64,000 nucleotides of DNA from assembly GCF_030547185.1 (NCBI RefSeq), contig NZ_JAUOQR010000003.1:1-64000 (forward strand). Reading direction: 5' to 3'. Of the stretch, positions 47,989-57,300 are shown piece by piece (within the stretch, counting starts at the first letter, position 1; each line of letters opens with the position of its first letter). The DNA is from Neptuniibacter sp. 1_MG-2023 (lineage in GTDB: Bacteria; Pseudomonadota; Gammaproteobacteria; Pseudomonadales; Balneatricaceae). The notes below the pieces were generated by a model. The model had not been told where the DNA came from. It saw only the letters and a list, made by a program, of their open reading frames with translations, and searched no databases. Position numbers and translations under genes: made by a program.

Positions 47989-50808
47989 ATGACCGATTAC
48001 AAAGCAACGCTAAACCTTCCTGAAACTCCTTTCCCTATGCGTGGCAATTTAGCTCAACGCGAGCCTGAAATGCTCAAGGGTTGGCAGAAAATGGATCTGT
48101 ACCAGAAAATTCGTGAGGCTAGTGCAGGCCGTAATAAATTTATCCTGCATGATGGGCCTCCGTACGCAAATGGTAATATCCATATTGGTCATTCGGTTAA
48201 TAAGATCCTTAAAGATATTATTATCAAATCCAAAACAATGAGTGGCTTTGATGCGCCTTATATCCCTGGTTGGGATTGTCATGGTCTACCGATAGAACAC
48301 AAGGTAGAAACCAAAGTTGGTAAGGCGGGTGTAAAAGTTTCCCATAAAGAGTTCCGTCAGAAATGTCGTGAATATGCACGTAAGCAAGTTGAAGGTCAGA
48401 AAAAAGACTTTATTCGCTTGGGAGTGCAGGGCGATTGGGATAATCCTTATTTAACAATGAATTTTGATACTGAAGCGAACATTATCCGTGCGCTAGGTAA
48501 AATTGTTGAAAATGGACACCTTGTTAAAGGTTTTAAACCGGTTTACTGGAGTGTTGTAGGTGGTTCTGCATTGGCTGAGGCTGAAGTGGAATATCAAGAT
48601 AAAACCTCAACCGCTGTTGATGTGCGTTTTACTCCTGTAGATCCGAGCGGGTTTCTCTCCCGTTTTGCCGATGCCGCATCAGGTGCTGGCGATATATCTG
48701 TTGTGATCTGGACAACCACACCTTGGACTTTGCCATCTAACCAAGCTGTATCTTTGAATGCTGAATTAGATTATGTCCTTGTTCAATTGGATCTAGGTCA
48801 GGGCAAGGAACGTATTCTTCTGGCTGAAGGTCTAGTGAAAGACGTGATGGTTCGTTACGGGGTGGATGATTACGCAATCGTCGGTCGCTGTCAGGGCGCT
48901 GCCCTAGAAAATATTGCGTTAGAACATCCATTTGCCGAACGCCAAGTTCCTATTATCTTAGGTGATCATGTAACCCTTGATGCGGGTACAGGTGCAGTGC
49001 ATACCGCACCAGATCATGGTGTAGAAGATTTTGAAGTAGGTCGTAAATATGGCATAGGTACATTAAACCTAGTCAATGCTGCTGGTGTTTTAGGTGAAGG
49101 TGCGGGTGTCTTTGCTGGTGAACATGTTTACAAAGTTGATGATAAGGTTGTTGCGCTTCTGCAAGAGAAAGGCAAGTTGGTACTTGAGCATAAATTCCAA
49201 CATAGTTATCCACACTGCTGGCGTACAAAAACACCGTTGATCTACCGTGCAACTCCCCAGTGGTTTATCAGCATGGAAAAAAATGGTCTTAAAGCCGCTG
49301 CGTTAGATGCGATTAAAGGTGTTGAGTGGTTCCCAGAGTGGGGACAAAATCGTATAGAGTCTATGGTAGAGCAAAGCCCTGATTGGTGTGTTTCACGTCA
49401 GCGTACTTGGGGCGTGCCAATTGCTTTGTTTATACACAAGGAAACACAGCAGTTACATCCAAATACAGCTGAGCTAATTGAACAAGTTGCTCTTCGTGTA
49501 GAGCAGGAAGGTATTGATGCCTGGTTTGATCTCGATGCAGCTGAGCTGTTAGGTGATGAGGCGGCAGACTACGAAAAAGTGACGGATACCCTAGATGTTT
49601 GGTTTGACTCGGGCGTTACCCACTACTCAGTTATCGATCAACGGGATGAGCTTACTTTTCCCGCTGATATGTACTTGGAAGGCTCCGATCAGCATCGTGG
49701 CTGGTTCCAATCCTCTTTGAAAACCGGCATTGCAATCAAAGGTTGTGCTCCCTATAAGCAAGTACTTACTCACGGTTTTACTGTGGATGGGCAAGGCCGC
49801 AAGATGTCAAAATCTGTAGGTAACGTTGTTGCGCCTCAGGAAGTGATGAATAAATACGGTGCTGATATTCTCCGTCTTTGGGTTGCTTCTACTGATTATA
49901 GTGGCGAGATGACTTGTTCCGATGATATTTTGAAACGAGCTGCTGATGCTTACCGTCGTATTCGTAATACAGCGCGCTTTTTTCTTGCTAACCTGAACGG
50001 TTTCAATCCCGAAACAGATATGGTGCCAACTGAAAAGATGGTGGCTTTAGATGCATGGGCTGTAGATCGTGCAGCACGTTTACAGGACGAGCTGTTAGGT
50101 CATTATGATCAATATGAGTTTTTGCTCGTATTCCAGAAGATCTCTCATTTCTGCTCTCAGGATATGGGTGGTTTCTATCTCGATATTATTAAAGACCGTC
50201 AATATACTGCTGCGACAAATTCTGCTGCACGTAAATCAGCACAAACTGCGCTGTATCACATAGTTGAAGCGCTAGTACGTTGGATTGCCCCTATCTGTAG
50301 TTTTACTGCAGAAGAGATCTGGACAACCTTAGCCGGTGATCGAGCACAATCAGTGCACTTGGATACTTGGTATCAGGGTTTAACAAAACTGCCTGAAGAT
50401 AGCCCGTTCGGTAATGCGTATTGGGCGCAGGTTATGGCAGTGAAAGATGCGGTGAATAAGCAGCTAGAAGAGCAGCGTAATGCCGGTAATGTTGGTGGTA
50501 GCCTTGAAGCTGAAGTGACATTGTATTGTGATGACAACCTACTGCAAACACTCGCTAAGTTAGAAGATGAATTACGTTTTGTCTTGATCACTTCTCAAGC
50601 CCATATAGCACCCCTGGCTGATGCGGTTGATGCTCAGCAAACTGAGTTATCCGGCTTGCAGCTTAAGGTTGTTAAAAGCGCTGCTGATAAGTGCCCTCGT
50701 TGCTGGCATTATCGAGAAGATGTTGGTCAGCATGCTGATGAGCCTGAGCTTTGTGGTCGCTGTGTTGAAAATGTTCACGGTGACGGCGAAAGTCGTAGCT
50801 TTGCTTAA
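47989..50808 (+). CDS. ileS: Isoleucyl-tRNA synthetase
   Basis: The 939-residue class I synthetase starts [20 protein letters not shown], matching the family N-terminus; the frame extends nine residues upstream without support. HIGH is at 65-68, KMSKS at 605-609, and the C-terminal zinc site includes CPRCWHY and CGRC. The connective editing domain is between. Its TAA shares a base with the lspA ATG. Confidence 0.97.
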   Translation: MTDYKATLNLPETPFPMRGNLAQREPEMLKGWQKMDLYQKIREASAGRNKFILHDGPPYANGNIHIGHSVNKILKDIIIKSKTMSGFDAPYIPGWDCHGLPIEHKVETKVGKAGVKVSHKEFRQKCREYARKQVEGQKKDFIRLGVQGDWDNPYLTMNFDTEANIIRALGKIVENGHLVKGFKPVYWSVVGGSALAEAEVEYQDKTSTAVDVRFTPVDPSGFLSRFADAASGAGDISVVIWTTTPWTLPSNQAVSLNAELDYVLVQLDLGQGKERILLAEGLVKDVMVRYGVDDYAIVGRCQGAALENIALEHPFAERQVPIILGDHVTLDAGTGAVHTAPDHGVEDFEVGRKYGIGTLNLVNAAGVLGEGAGVFAGEHVYKVDDKVVALLQEKGKLVLEHKFQHSYPHCWRTKTPLIYRATPQWFISMEKNGLKAAALDAIKGVEWFPEWGQNRIESMVEQSPDWCVSRQRTWGVPIALFIHKETQQLHPNTAELIEQVALRVEQEGIDAWFDLDAAELLGDEAADYEKVTDTLDVWFDSGVTHYSVIDQRDELTFPADMYLEGSDQHRGWFQSSLKTGIAIKGCAPYKQVLTHGFTVDGQGRKMSKSVGNVVAPQEVMNKYGADILRLWVASTDYSGEMTCSDDILKRAADAYRRIRNTARFFLANLNGFNPETDMVPTEKMVALDAWAVDRAARLQDELLGHYDQYEFLLVFQKISHFCSQDMGGFYLDIIKDRQYTAATNSAARKSAQTALYHIVEALVRWIAPICSFTAEEIWTTLAGDRAQSVHLDTWYQGLTKLPEDSPFGNAYWAQVMAVKDAVNKQLEEQRNAGNVGGSLEAEVTLYCDDNLLQTLAKLEDELRFVLITSQAHIAPLADAVDAQQTELSGLQLKVVKSAADKCPRCWHYREDVGQHADEPELCGRCVENVHGDGESRSFA

Positions 50809-51350
50809 TGACGAAGCCCACTGAGAGTATGGCAATGGAACCATCAAGCGAAATTAAAAACAGCTGCTTCATATGGGTGTGGTTTTCGTTTTTGGTGGTT
50901 TTACTTGATTTAGGTAGTAAACAGCTTGCTGATGCTTATCTAAGCTACGCTGAACCAAACCCGTTATTACCAGTATTTGATCTGACGCTGCTATATAACA
51001 AAGGTGCGGCGTTTAGTTTTTTGTCCGATGCGGGTGGTTGGCAGCGTTGGTTGTTTGCATTTATTGCTGTGCTCGTCAGTGTTGTGATTGTGATCTGGCT
51101 GCGCCGTATAGAGCGTAACCAATGGTGGTTGGGTTTGGCGCTTTCAATGGTCTTGGGTGGTGCGCTTGGAAACCTTTATGACCGTGTAGTTCTGGGATAT
51201 GTAATTGATTTTATCTCTTTGCATTATCAAGGTTATTATTTCCCAGCGTTCAATTTGGCCGATTCAGCTATCACTTTAGGCGCTGTAATACTTATTTTTG
51301 ATATGCTGTTTCTAGAAGCTAAGCGAAAACCCTCTAAAGAGAAAATGTAA
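50808..51350 (+). CDS. lspA: Lipoprotein signal peptidase
   Basis: The 180-residue membrane aspartyl protease has four hydrophobic segments. The catalytic aspartates lie in NLYDRVVLGYVIDF and FNLADSAI. It cleaves prolipoprotein signal peptides. The N-terminus is about 20 residues longer than usual before the first membrane segment, so a later start is possible. An internal ATG at 50829 (residue 8) has a weak site. Confidence 0.95.
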   Translation: MTKPTESMAMEPSSEIKNSCFIWVWFSFLVVLLDLGSKQLADAYLSYAEPNPLLPVFDLTLLYNKGAAFSFLSDAGGWQRWLFAFIAVLVSVVIVIWLRRIERNQWWLGLALSMVLGGALGNLYDRVVLGYVIDFISLHYQGYYFPAFNLADSAITLGAVILIFDMLFLEAKRKPSKEKM

Positions 51351-51779
51351 ATGAGTAAATTGATCGGTCCCGGAAAAACAGTCACCTTGAATTTTGCAAT
51401 TAAGTTGGCAGACGGTCAGATTGTTGATTCCACTTTTGATAAAGAGCCTGCTACGTTTACGGTTGGTGATGGTAATCTACTCGAAGGATTTGAAAAAGCA
51501 CTCTTTGGTTTGGAGGAAGGCGCAAAGCAAACGCTGAAAATTCTTCCGGAAAATGGTTTTGGTATGTCTAATCCTAGCAATATCCATAATGTTCCCCGTT
51601 CGCAATTTAAGGATGTGGAACTTGAACTAGGTTTAGTGATCTCGTTTTCAGATGCTGGAAACGGAGAGCTACCTGGAGTAATATCGGAATTTGACGATAA
51701 GATGGTAGCGGTTGATTTTAATCATCCATTAGCAGGGAAACAGCTCGACTTTGAAGTAGAAATACTTCAAGTGAGCTAA
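51351..51779 (+). CDS. fkpB: FKBP-type peptidyl-prolyl isomerase (SlpA-like)
   Basis: The 142-residue protein has the FKBP half-barrel with an inserted flap (FALFGLEEGAKQ-like region near residues 50-60) and no signal peptide, as in SlpA/FkpB. The start follows the lspA stop directly. In Pseudomonas and E. coli ispH comes next; here a terminator and pilin genes follow. Confidence 0.93.
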   Translation: MSKLIGPGKTVTLNFAIKLADGQIVDSTFDKEPATFTVGDGNLLEGFEKALFGLEEGAKQTLKILPENGFGMSNPSNIHNVPRSQFKDVELELGLVISFSDAGNGELPGVISEFDDKMVAVDFNHPLAGKQLDFEVEILQVS

Positions 51780-51794
51780 GCGATAAACATGATG

Positions 51795-51820
51795 CCCGAA
51801 TAAAATTATTCGGGTTTTTT
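51795..51820 (+). terminator. Rho-independent terminator after fkpB
   Basis: CCCGAATA (51795-51802) pairs with TATTCGGG (51807-51814) around four bases and six T follow. It ends the ribF-fkpB unit. Confidence 0.9.
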
Positions 51821-51829
51821 GTATTTTGA

Positions 51830-51908
51830 TAATCTTAGGTCTATGCTTCTTTAAGACCCCCTCACATGTTTGTATGGCGTATGTTTCCCTAAACGACTAA
51901 TCTTAGGT
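51830..51908. promoter_or_regulatory. Direct repeats upstream of the pilin cluster
   Basis: TAATCTTAGGT occurs at 51830-51840 and 51898-51908, 68 nt apart, each followed by N-TAT. The second copy overlaps a possible -10 (TATATA, 51908-51913) that lacks a good -35. This layout suggests activator control of the minor-pilin operon. In Pseudomonas AlgR activates the matching operon, but its site is not evident here. Confidence 0.45.
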
Positions 51909-51942
51909 ATATAAGAGAATTTTTATTTACTGGATGTAGGTA

Positions 51943-52449
51943 ATGTCTAAACGGGAAAATGGTTTCACCTTATTAGAGTTGATGATCGCTATAGTGATAT
52001 TAGGGATCATTCTCGGTCTTGGTGTACCTAGCTATAATTCAATTACCGAGTCATCCAGACTTCGGGCAGCCACTCATAGTTTAAATTCTGCTATTCAGCT
52101 TGCGCGTTCAGAGGCTTTGACTCGGCGAGAAACTGCGGCTGCCTGTCGATCTAATCTTGCATTCACAGCTTGTGAGTTCGGTACTGATTGGAGTCGTGGA
52201 TGGATGGTTGTTACACAGCAGGGTGCAGATTTAGAGACGGCTGCCGATGTAACTGTAATACGTATTTGGGATAGCATTAATCTAGTTGCTTCTGGTGCAG
52301 CGAATGGTTTTGTGTTTGACCGTTTGGGGCGAGGAGAGGTTACAGGAGCTTTGCGGATTCAGAATGATACAGATCACCGGTGTTTGTCCACTAATGCGAC
52401 TGGGCGTACGGCTGTACAAGAGATTAGTCCGGGGGATAGTTGTCCATGA
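51943..52449 (+). CDS. Minor pilin, FimU/GspH-like
   Basis: The 168-residue prepilin has the leader MSKRENG, PilD cleavage before Phe8 and Glu at mature position 5 (FTLLE), then a hydrophobic helix. IQLARSEALTRR (about residues 48-59) is typical of GspH/FimT proteins. It probably joins a tip or initiation complex of type IV pili. It overlaps the next gene by 4 nt. Confidence 0.9.
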   Translation: MSKRENGFTLLELMIAIVILGIILGLGVPSYNSITESSRLRAATHSLNSAIQLARSEALTRRETAAACRSNLAFTACEFGTDWSRGWMVVTQQGADLETAADVTVIRIWDSINLVASGAANGFVFDRLGRGEVTGALRIQNDTDHRCLSTNATGRTAVQEISPGDSCP

Positions 52450-52892
52450 TGCATGGCCAAAATTATTTACAAAAGAAACAGCAAGGTACAACGCTGATTG
52501 AAGTTTTAATTGCTGTGGTAATTATTTCTATTGGATTATTGTCGGTAGCGGCTTTACAGACGGTTGCGTTAAAAAGTAACAATGGTTCGTACTATCGATC
52601 ACAGGCGACATTTTTGGCTTATGATTTAGCCGATAGAATTCGAGCAGCTCCTGAGTCGGCTGAGGATGGGGATTACGACGATGGTCAAGCGGGTGATCGA
52701 GCTGAGTGGGATGCGCGGGTAGTAGATCGGCTTGGTTCTGGCGCTGTAGGGCAGGTTGTTATAGTTAGTGGCTCGACGGCGAATCAAGCATCCATCACTA
52801 TACAATGGAATGATAATAGAGCGAGAATTCGTGCTGCTAGCGATGCTGATGATGCTACTGTGACGAGCTTTAATTATCGAATGGAGTTTTAG
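52446..52892 (+). CDS. pilV: Minor pilin PilV
   Basis: The 148-residue prepilin has leader MMHGQNYLQKKQQG. The mature start is TTLIE, with threonine instead of phenylalanine at +1 but the glutamate at +5 kept. The stretch IGLLSVAALQTVALK is PilV-like. The start at 52446 forms ATGA with the previous stop; a TTG at 52440 would add two residues. It acts with PilW, PilX and the FimU-like protein. Confidence 0.88.
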   Translation: MMHGQNYLQKKQQGTTLIEVLIAVVIISIGLLSVAALQTVALKSNNGSYYRSQATFLAYDLADRIRAAPESAEDGDYDDGQAGDRAEWDARVVDRLGSGAVGQVVIVSGSTANQASITIQWNDNRARIRAASDADDATVTSFNYRMEF

Positions 52893-52895
52893 TTC

Positions 52896-53855
52896 ATGTT
52901 GGTAAAGGATAGGCCGCTAGAAAAAGGTTTTAGTTTAATTGAGCTGATGATCGCCTTGGTCTTAGGCTTATTTCTCATTGGCGGTGTTATTTCTGTATTT
53001 ATGGGGAGCTCTCGGAGTTTTAATTCTAATGAGGCGTTATCACGCGTGCAAGAGAATGGTCGTTTTGCTTTAGAGTTGATCGCTCAAGATGTTCGTAATA
53101 CGGGTTACAAAGGCAATTGTTTCGTTGATGCCCTTGATATTATTGATACGAGTGATTCGGATTATAAAGCTGATGCTTATGATATTAATGATCCAATCAA
53201 AGGCTGGGATGACCCCACCGGAGAATTTTTTGTTGGGGATTTGACCGACTATGTAGCAGGCACTGATCTTATACTGGTTAAGCATGCGGCGGAGGATGCA
53301 GGAGCTGTGCTTTCAGTTAATGTTGATGCTACAGATAGTACATTTATTACCGTTGGAGGAGAAACGCCTGGTGCAATATTAGTAATGTCTGATGCAGCGG
53401 GTTGTGATATGTTCCAAAATACTGCAGCGAGTGATACTGCTGATCTGCAGCGAGGCACCGCAGGACAAACAATTAATAACCAATCAGTCGCCGCGAAGCC
53501 ATTAAGTCATGCATATCTTGCTGGAGGAGGTACGAGTATTTCACTGTTCTCTAGCACGCTTTTTTATATAGGTTCAGGTTTGACCTCGTCAAGTGCTTTA
53601 CGAAGTATTAGTTATGATAATGGTGCTCCTAATGATCAAGAGTTGGTTGAAGGTGTCAGTGATTTGACTATCACTTATGGTATTGCTTCAGGTGCAGGGT
53701 CTACGTTGGATTACTCTAATACGGCTACTCAGGTTCAAGCCGCTGGGGATTGGGATGATGTAGTTGCTGTTAGGGTAACTATAGATGTCGATGGTGATCA
53801 AAATATATCGCATCAGTTCTCTACAACCATTGCATTAAGGAACCGTTTAAGATGA
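52896..53855 (+). CDS. pilW: Minor pilin PilW
   Basis: The 319-residue prepilin has cleavage at KG^FSLIE (Gly11, Glu16) and the PilW-type segment RVQENGRFALELIAQDVRNT (about residues 50-69). The large C-terminal domain is typical of the PilW/GspJ group. It is 3 nt after pilV and overlaps pilX by 4 nt. Confidence 0.9.
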   Translation: MLVKDRPLEKGFSLIELMIALVLGLFLIGGVISVFMGSSRSFNSNEALSRVQENGRFALELIAQDVRNTGYKGNCFVDALDIIDTSDSDYKADAYDINDPIKGWDDPTGEFFVGDLTDYVAGTDLILVKHAAEDAGAVLSVNVDATDSTFITVGGETPGAILVMSDAAGCDMFQNTAASDTADLQRGTAGQTINNQSVAAKPLSHAYLAGGGTSISLFSSTLFYIGSGLTSSSALRSISYDNGAPNDQELVEGVSDLTITYGIASGAGSTLDYSNTATQVQAAGDWDDVVAVRVTIDVDGDQNISHQFSTTIALRNRLR

Positions 53856-54295
53856 AGCCTCAGTGCCAGAATAAAGTTAATGAAAAGGGCGCTGTCTTAG
53901 TTATAGCGCTAATATTTTTATTGATCTTGTCTTTGATCGGTGTGAGTTCTATGCAAGGGACGACCATGCAAGAAAAAATGTCGGGTAATTTGCGGGATCA
54001 CTATTCTGCTTTTAATGCAGCTGAGGCTGCGTTGAGGGATGGAGAGCGGCAAGCGCGTACTGATTACTTTAATGATACATTGGATGAAGATACGTCTATT
54101 AATGGTGTTTATGCTTCATCATTTTCGTCAGCGGCTATACCAACGTGGAATGCTGAGTTGTTAGCAGAAATTTATGTGAGTACAGGTATAGATGCAGAGC
54201 CCTCTGGAGCTGTAATTAGGGTAACAGCATCATCAGCCGGTTTTACTGGACAGTCAGATGTTCGACTTGAATCAATTTATGTAGTGGAAGAGTAA
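53852..54295 (+). CDS. pilX: Minor pilin PilX
   Basis: The 147-residue protein has a KG^AVLVI junction after Gly13 and no glutamate at mature position 5, as in GspK-like tip pilins. EKMSGNLRDHYSAFNAAEAA (about residues 45-64) is a PilX signature. It lies between pilW and pilY1. Confidence 0.88.
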   Translation: MKPQCQNKVNEKGAVLVIALIFLLILSLIGVSSMQGTTMQEKMSGNLRDHYSAFNAAEAALRDGERQARTDYFNDTLDEDTSINGVYASSFSSAAIPTWNAELLAEIYVSTGIDAEPSGAVIRVTASSAGFTGQSDVRLESIYVVEE

Positions 54296-54326
54296 GAGTA
54301 TTAACTCTGCTATAGGAGACTTTTCA

Positions 54327-57300
54327 ATGAAAAAAATTATACATACAAGCCCCTGTTGGTTAGTCTCTGTGCTTGTTTCTACTGGTATTTTGTTTTCTGC
54401 TAATAGCGGCGCTGATACCGTTGCCCAAACCCCGCTTTTTTTGGGTGAAGGTAATGTTCCAGGCAATTTAGCCCTGACACCATCTGTTGAGTACCCGACA
54501 GTAATGAGTGTTGCTAACTTGGGGAACTATGATGAGACGGTTAAAAGCGTAGGATATTTTGATTCAAATAAGTGCTATGGGTATGAGTACAGTGCAACAG
54601 AATCAGAGAGACATTTTTATCCAGTTAGTGTTAGCGCAGATTATACCTGTCCAGGGGATGTCTGGAGCGGAAACTATCTAAATTGGGCTGCGACCTCAAC
54701 AATTGACCCATTTCGTTGGGCGTTAACTGGTGGGTATCGAGTTAAAGATACAGTAACAGAGACATGGATTGAAAAAGCACGCCATACGGGACAAGGTAGC
54801 CTTTTCCCAACTAGAACGATCTCTGGTGCGGCTGTTGTTAATAATGCTACGCCATTTTCTACTTCAAGTATCACGACCTATGTGAACGGTGAAGGTAATA
54901 AAATGGATTTTCAGTTACCTAATGGACACGGGTTTTCAAACACAGCTCCAGGAGTAGATGCCCCGGTCTTTAGTGATACTGACTTTGGCTCTATATCTAT
55001 GACTCAATTTGGTTCTGGTACGGTTGAGCGCAGCTCTGAGTATTCCTATGACGCGGGAGGTTTTTCTCTTAAGAAAAAAACAAACAGCGATCCAAATGGT
55101 GCGCGGATAAAAGTAGTTGATTCAGGTAGTGTTGATTATGATAATTTTATCTTTACTGGGCGGATCTATCGTCCTGTCGGCGGGCCTACTAACGGTGGTT
55201 CTGATCGATTAGCTTTGTCTGATAGTGATGGGAATGGTTATGGTTTTTCGGTTTCCGGTAGTTCTATCAAGGTAGAAAAGCGTACTAAAAGTGGTTCATC
55301 TGTTAGTTCTAATACGCTAGGGAGTAGTGTTTCGATTAGTCGACCAACAGGGAGTTGGTATAGTTTTGTTTTTGAATCTGTATCCGGGAATAAGTTTAAA
55401 TTAACCGTTTATAATGAAGGCGGTACAGAGTTAGGAAGCGTCACCAGCAGTTCATCTTCATCTCATTCAGATTTTAACTATTTATTTGTTCATGGTGGGT
55501 CAGATTATTATATTGATGATCTGAGTATTGTTGAGAGTGATGGAGGCGGTGGTATTGCTTACCATGCTATATCTGGTGATCGTTTTGAAACTAGCGTACG
55601 CGTTAAAGTATGCGATCCTGCCGTAGGTGTTGAAGATAACTGTCGGCTGTATGGTTCGAACTGGAAGCCTGAAGGGCTAATTCAACGCTATTCCGATAAT
55701 GTACGTTATAGTGTATTTGGCTATTTAAATGATGATAACGGCCTGCGAGACGGCGGTGTATTGAGGGCTAAGCAAAAGTTTGTTGGGCCTGAGCAATTAG
55801 ATCCTAGTTCTGGGTTAATAGCGAATCCAAATAAAGAGTGGGATGAAAGTACCGGTATTTTAATTCAAAATCCTGATGCGAGTGATGCGAGCGATGCCGC
55901 TGGTTATTATGGGGTGACCATTAATGATAGCGGTGTGATCAATTATATTAATAAGTTTGGTCAGCTTAATTCTAATTCTTTTAAAAGTATCGACCCTGTT
56001 AGTGAGCTGTATTACACCGCGTTGCGTTATTATAAAAATCAATCAAATGTTGCGGCATATTATTCTAAATCCCCTGCTCATAACTCTTCACCTAGCACTG
56101 GAACAATCTCGCAGTGGGTAGATAATTTTCCGGTAGTTAGAAGTTGGGATGACCCAATTCAATACGCTTGTCAGAAAAACGTGGTATTGGGAATTGGTGA
56201 TGTGAACACTCATAGGGACAAAAACTTGCCTGGTAATACTTCAAGCACGAATGAGCCAACAAAACCCGCAGAAGTTAGCAGTGACACTACAGTTAATGTA
56301 CGAACTGCCACAGATCTTATAGCTGATTTGGAAGGTATTAGTATTGATACGGCGGCAGGTAGTTATTCCGGGCGTAGTAACTCGGCATTTATGGCAGGTC
56401 TTGCCTACGATGCCAATACTTCAGATATTCGAGATGATTTTGCCGGTACCCAAACCGTTCAGACCTACTGGGTAGATGTGCTGGAAGGGCAGGTTCTTCA
56501 AGATAAAAGGGATAACCAATTTTGGCTAACCGCTAAATATGGAGGGTTTGAAGTACGTGAACACCCTAGCTGTTCTATAGCAAGTTATACCCCAGTAGGA
56601 ACAGAGTGCGATGAGCAGAGTCTAGGCGACCCTTACTCAAGAACCGATCCGTTACCTGAATGGTGGTGGCATACAAATACAGATGTTTTGGACCCTAATT
56701 CGGGCAGCGATTATAAAAGAGCGGATACTTATTACACTGCAGGTGATGCTCAGAAAATGGTGGATGGCTTAACGGAAGCTTTTGCTTCAATCTCTGCATC
56801 TGTCCGCGGTGCCGCTTCTGCGTTGACAGCGAATACGTCACGTTTAGGTACTGACTCGGCATTATTCAATGCGCTTATGGATACTACTTTATGGTCGGGT
56901 GATTTAGTTGCCCGAGGTATCAGTTCTACAGGCGTATTGGATACAGCTGATACATGGAGTGCAGCAGCCATAATGGATGCTATTCCTGAAGCTGATCTAA
57001 GCAATCGGAAAATATTTACCAGTACTTATGCAGCTAAAGACGCTTTAACCGGCGTTACTTTAAATTCTGGAGGGGTAGAATTTAAATGGGCCAGTTTATC
57101 TGCTGAGCAGAAAGAAATGCTGCAGGTGACGCCAGCGAGCGGTCCTTTAACTACAGAAGCTGTTGCTCAACAACGATTAGATTATTTACGCGGAAGTCGT
57201 ACACTAGAACAAACAAATATTAATACATCTAACCCTTTTCGCCAGCGTAGTAGTCGTTTGGGGGATATCGTAAATTCATCACCTCAGTACGTTAATAAAA

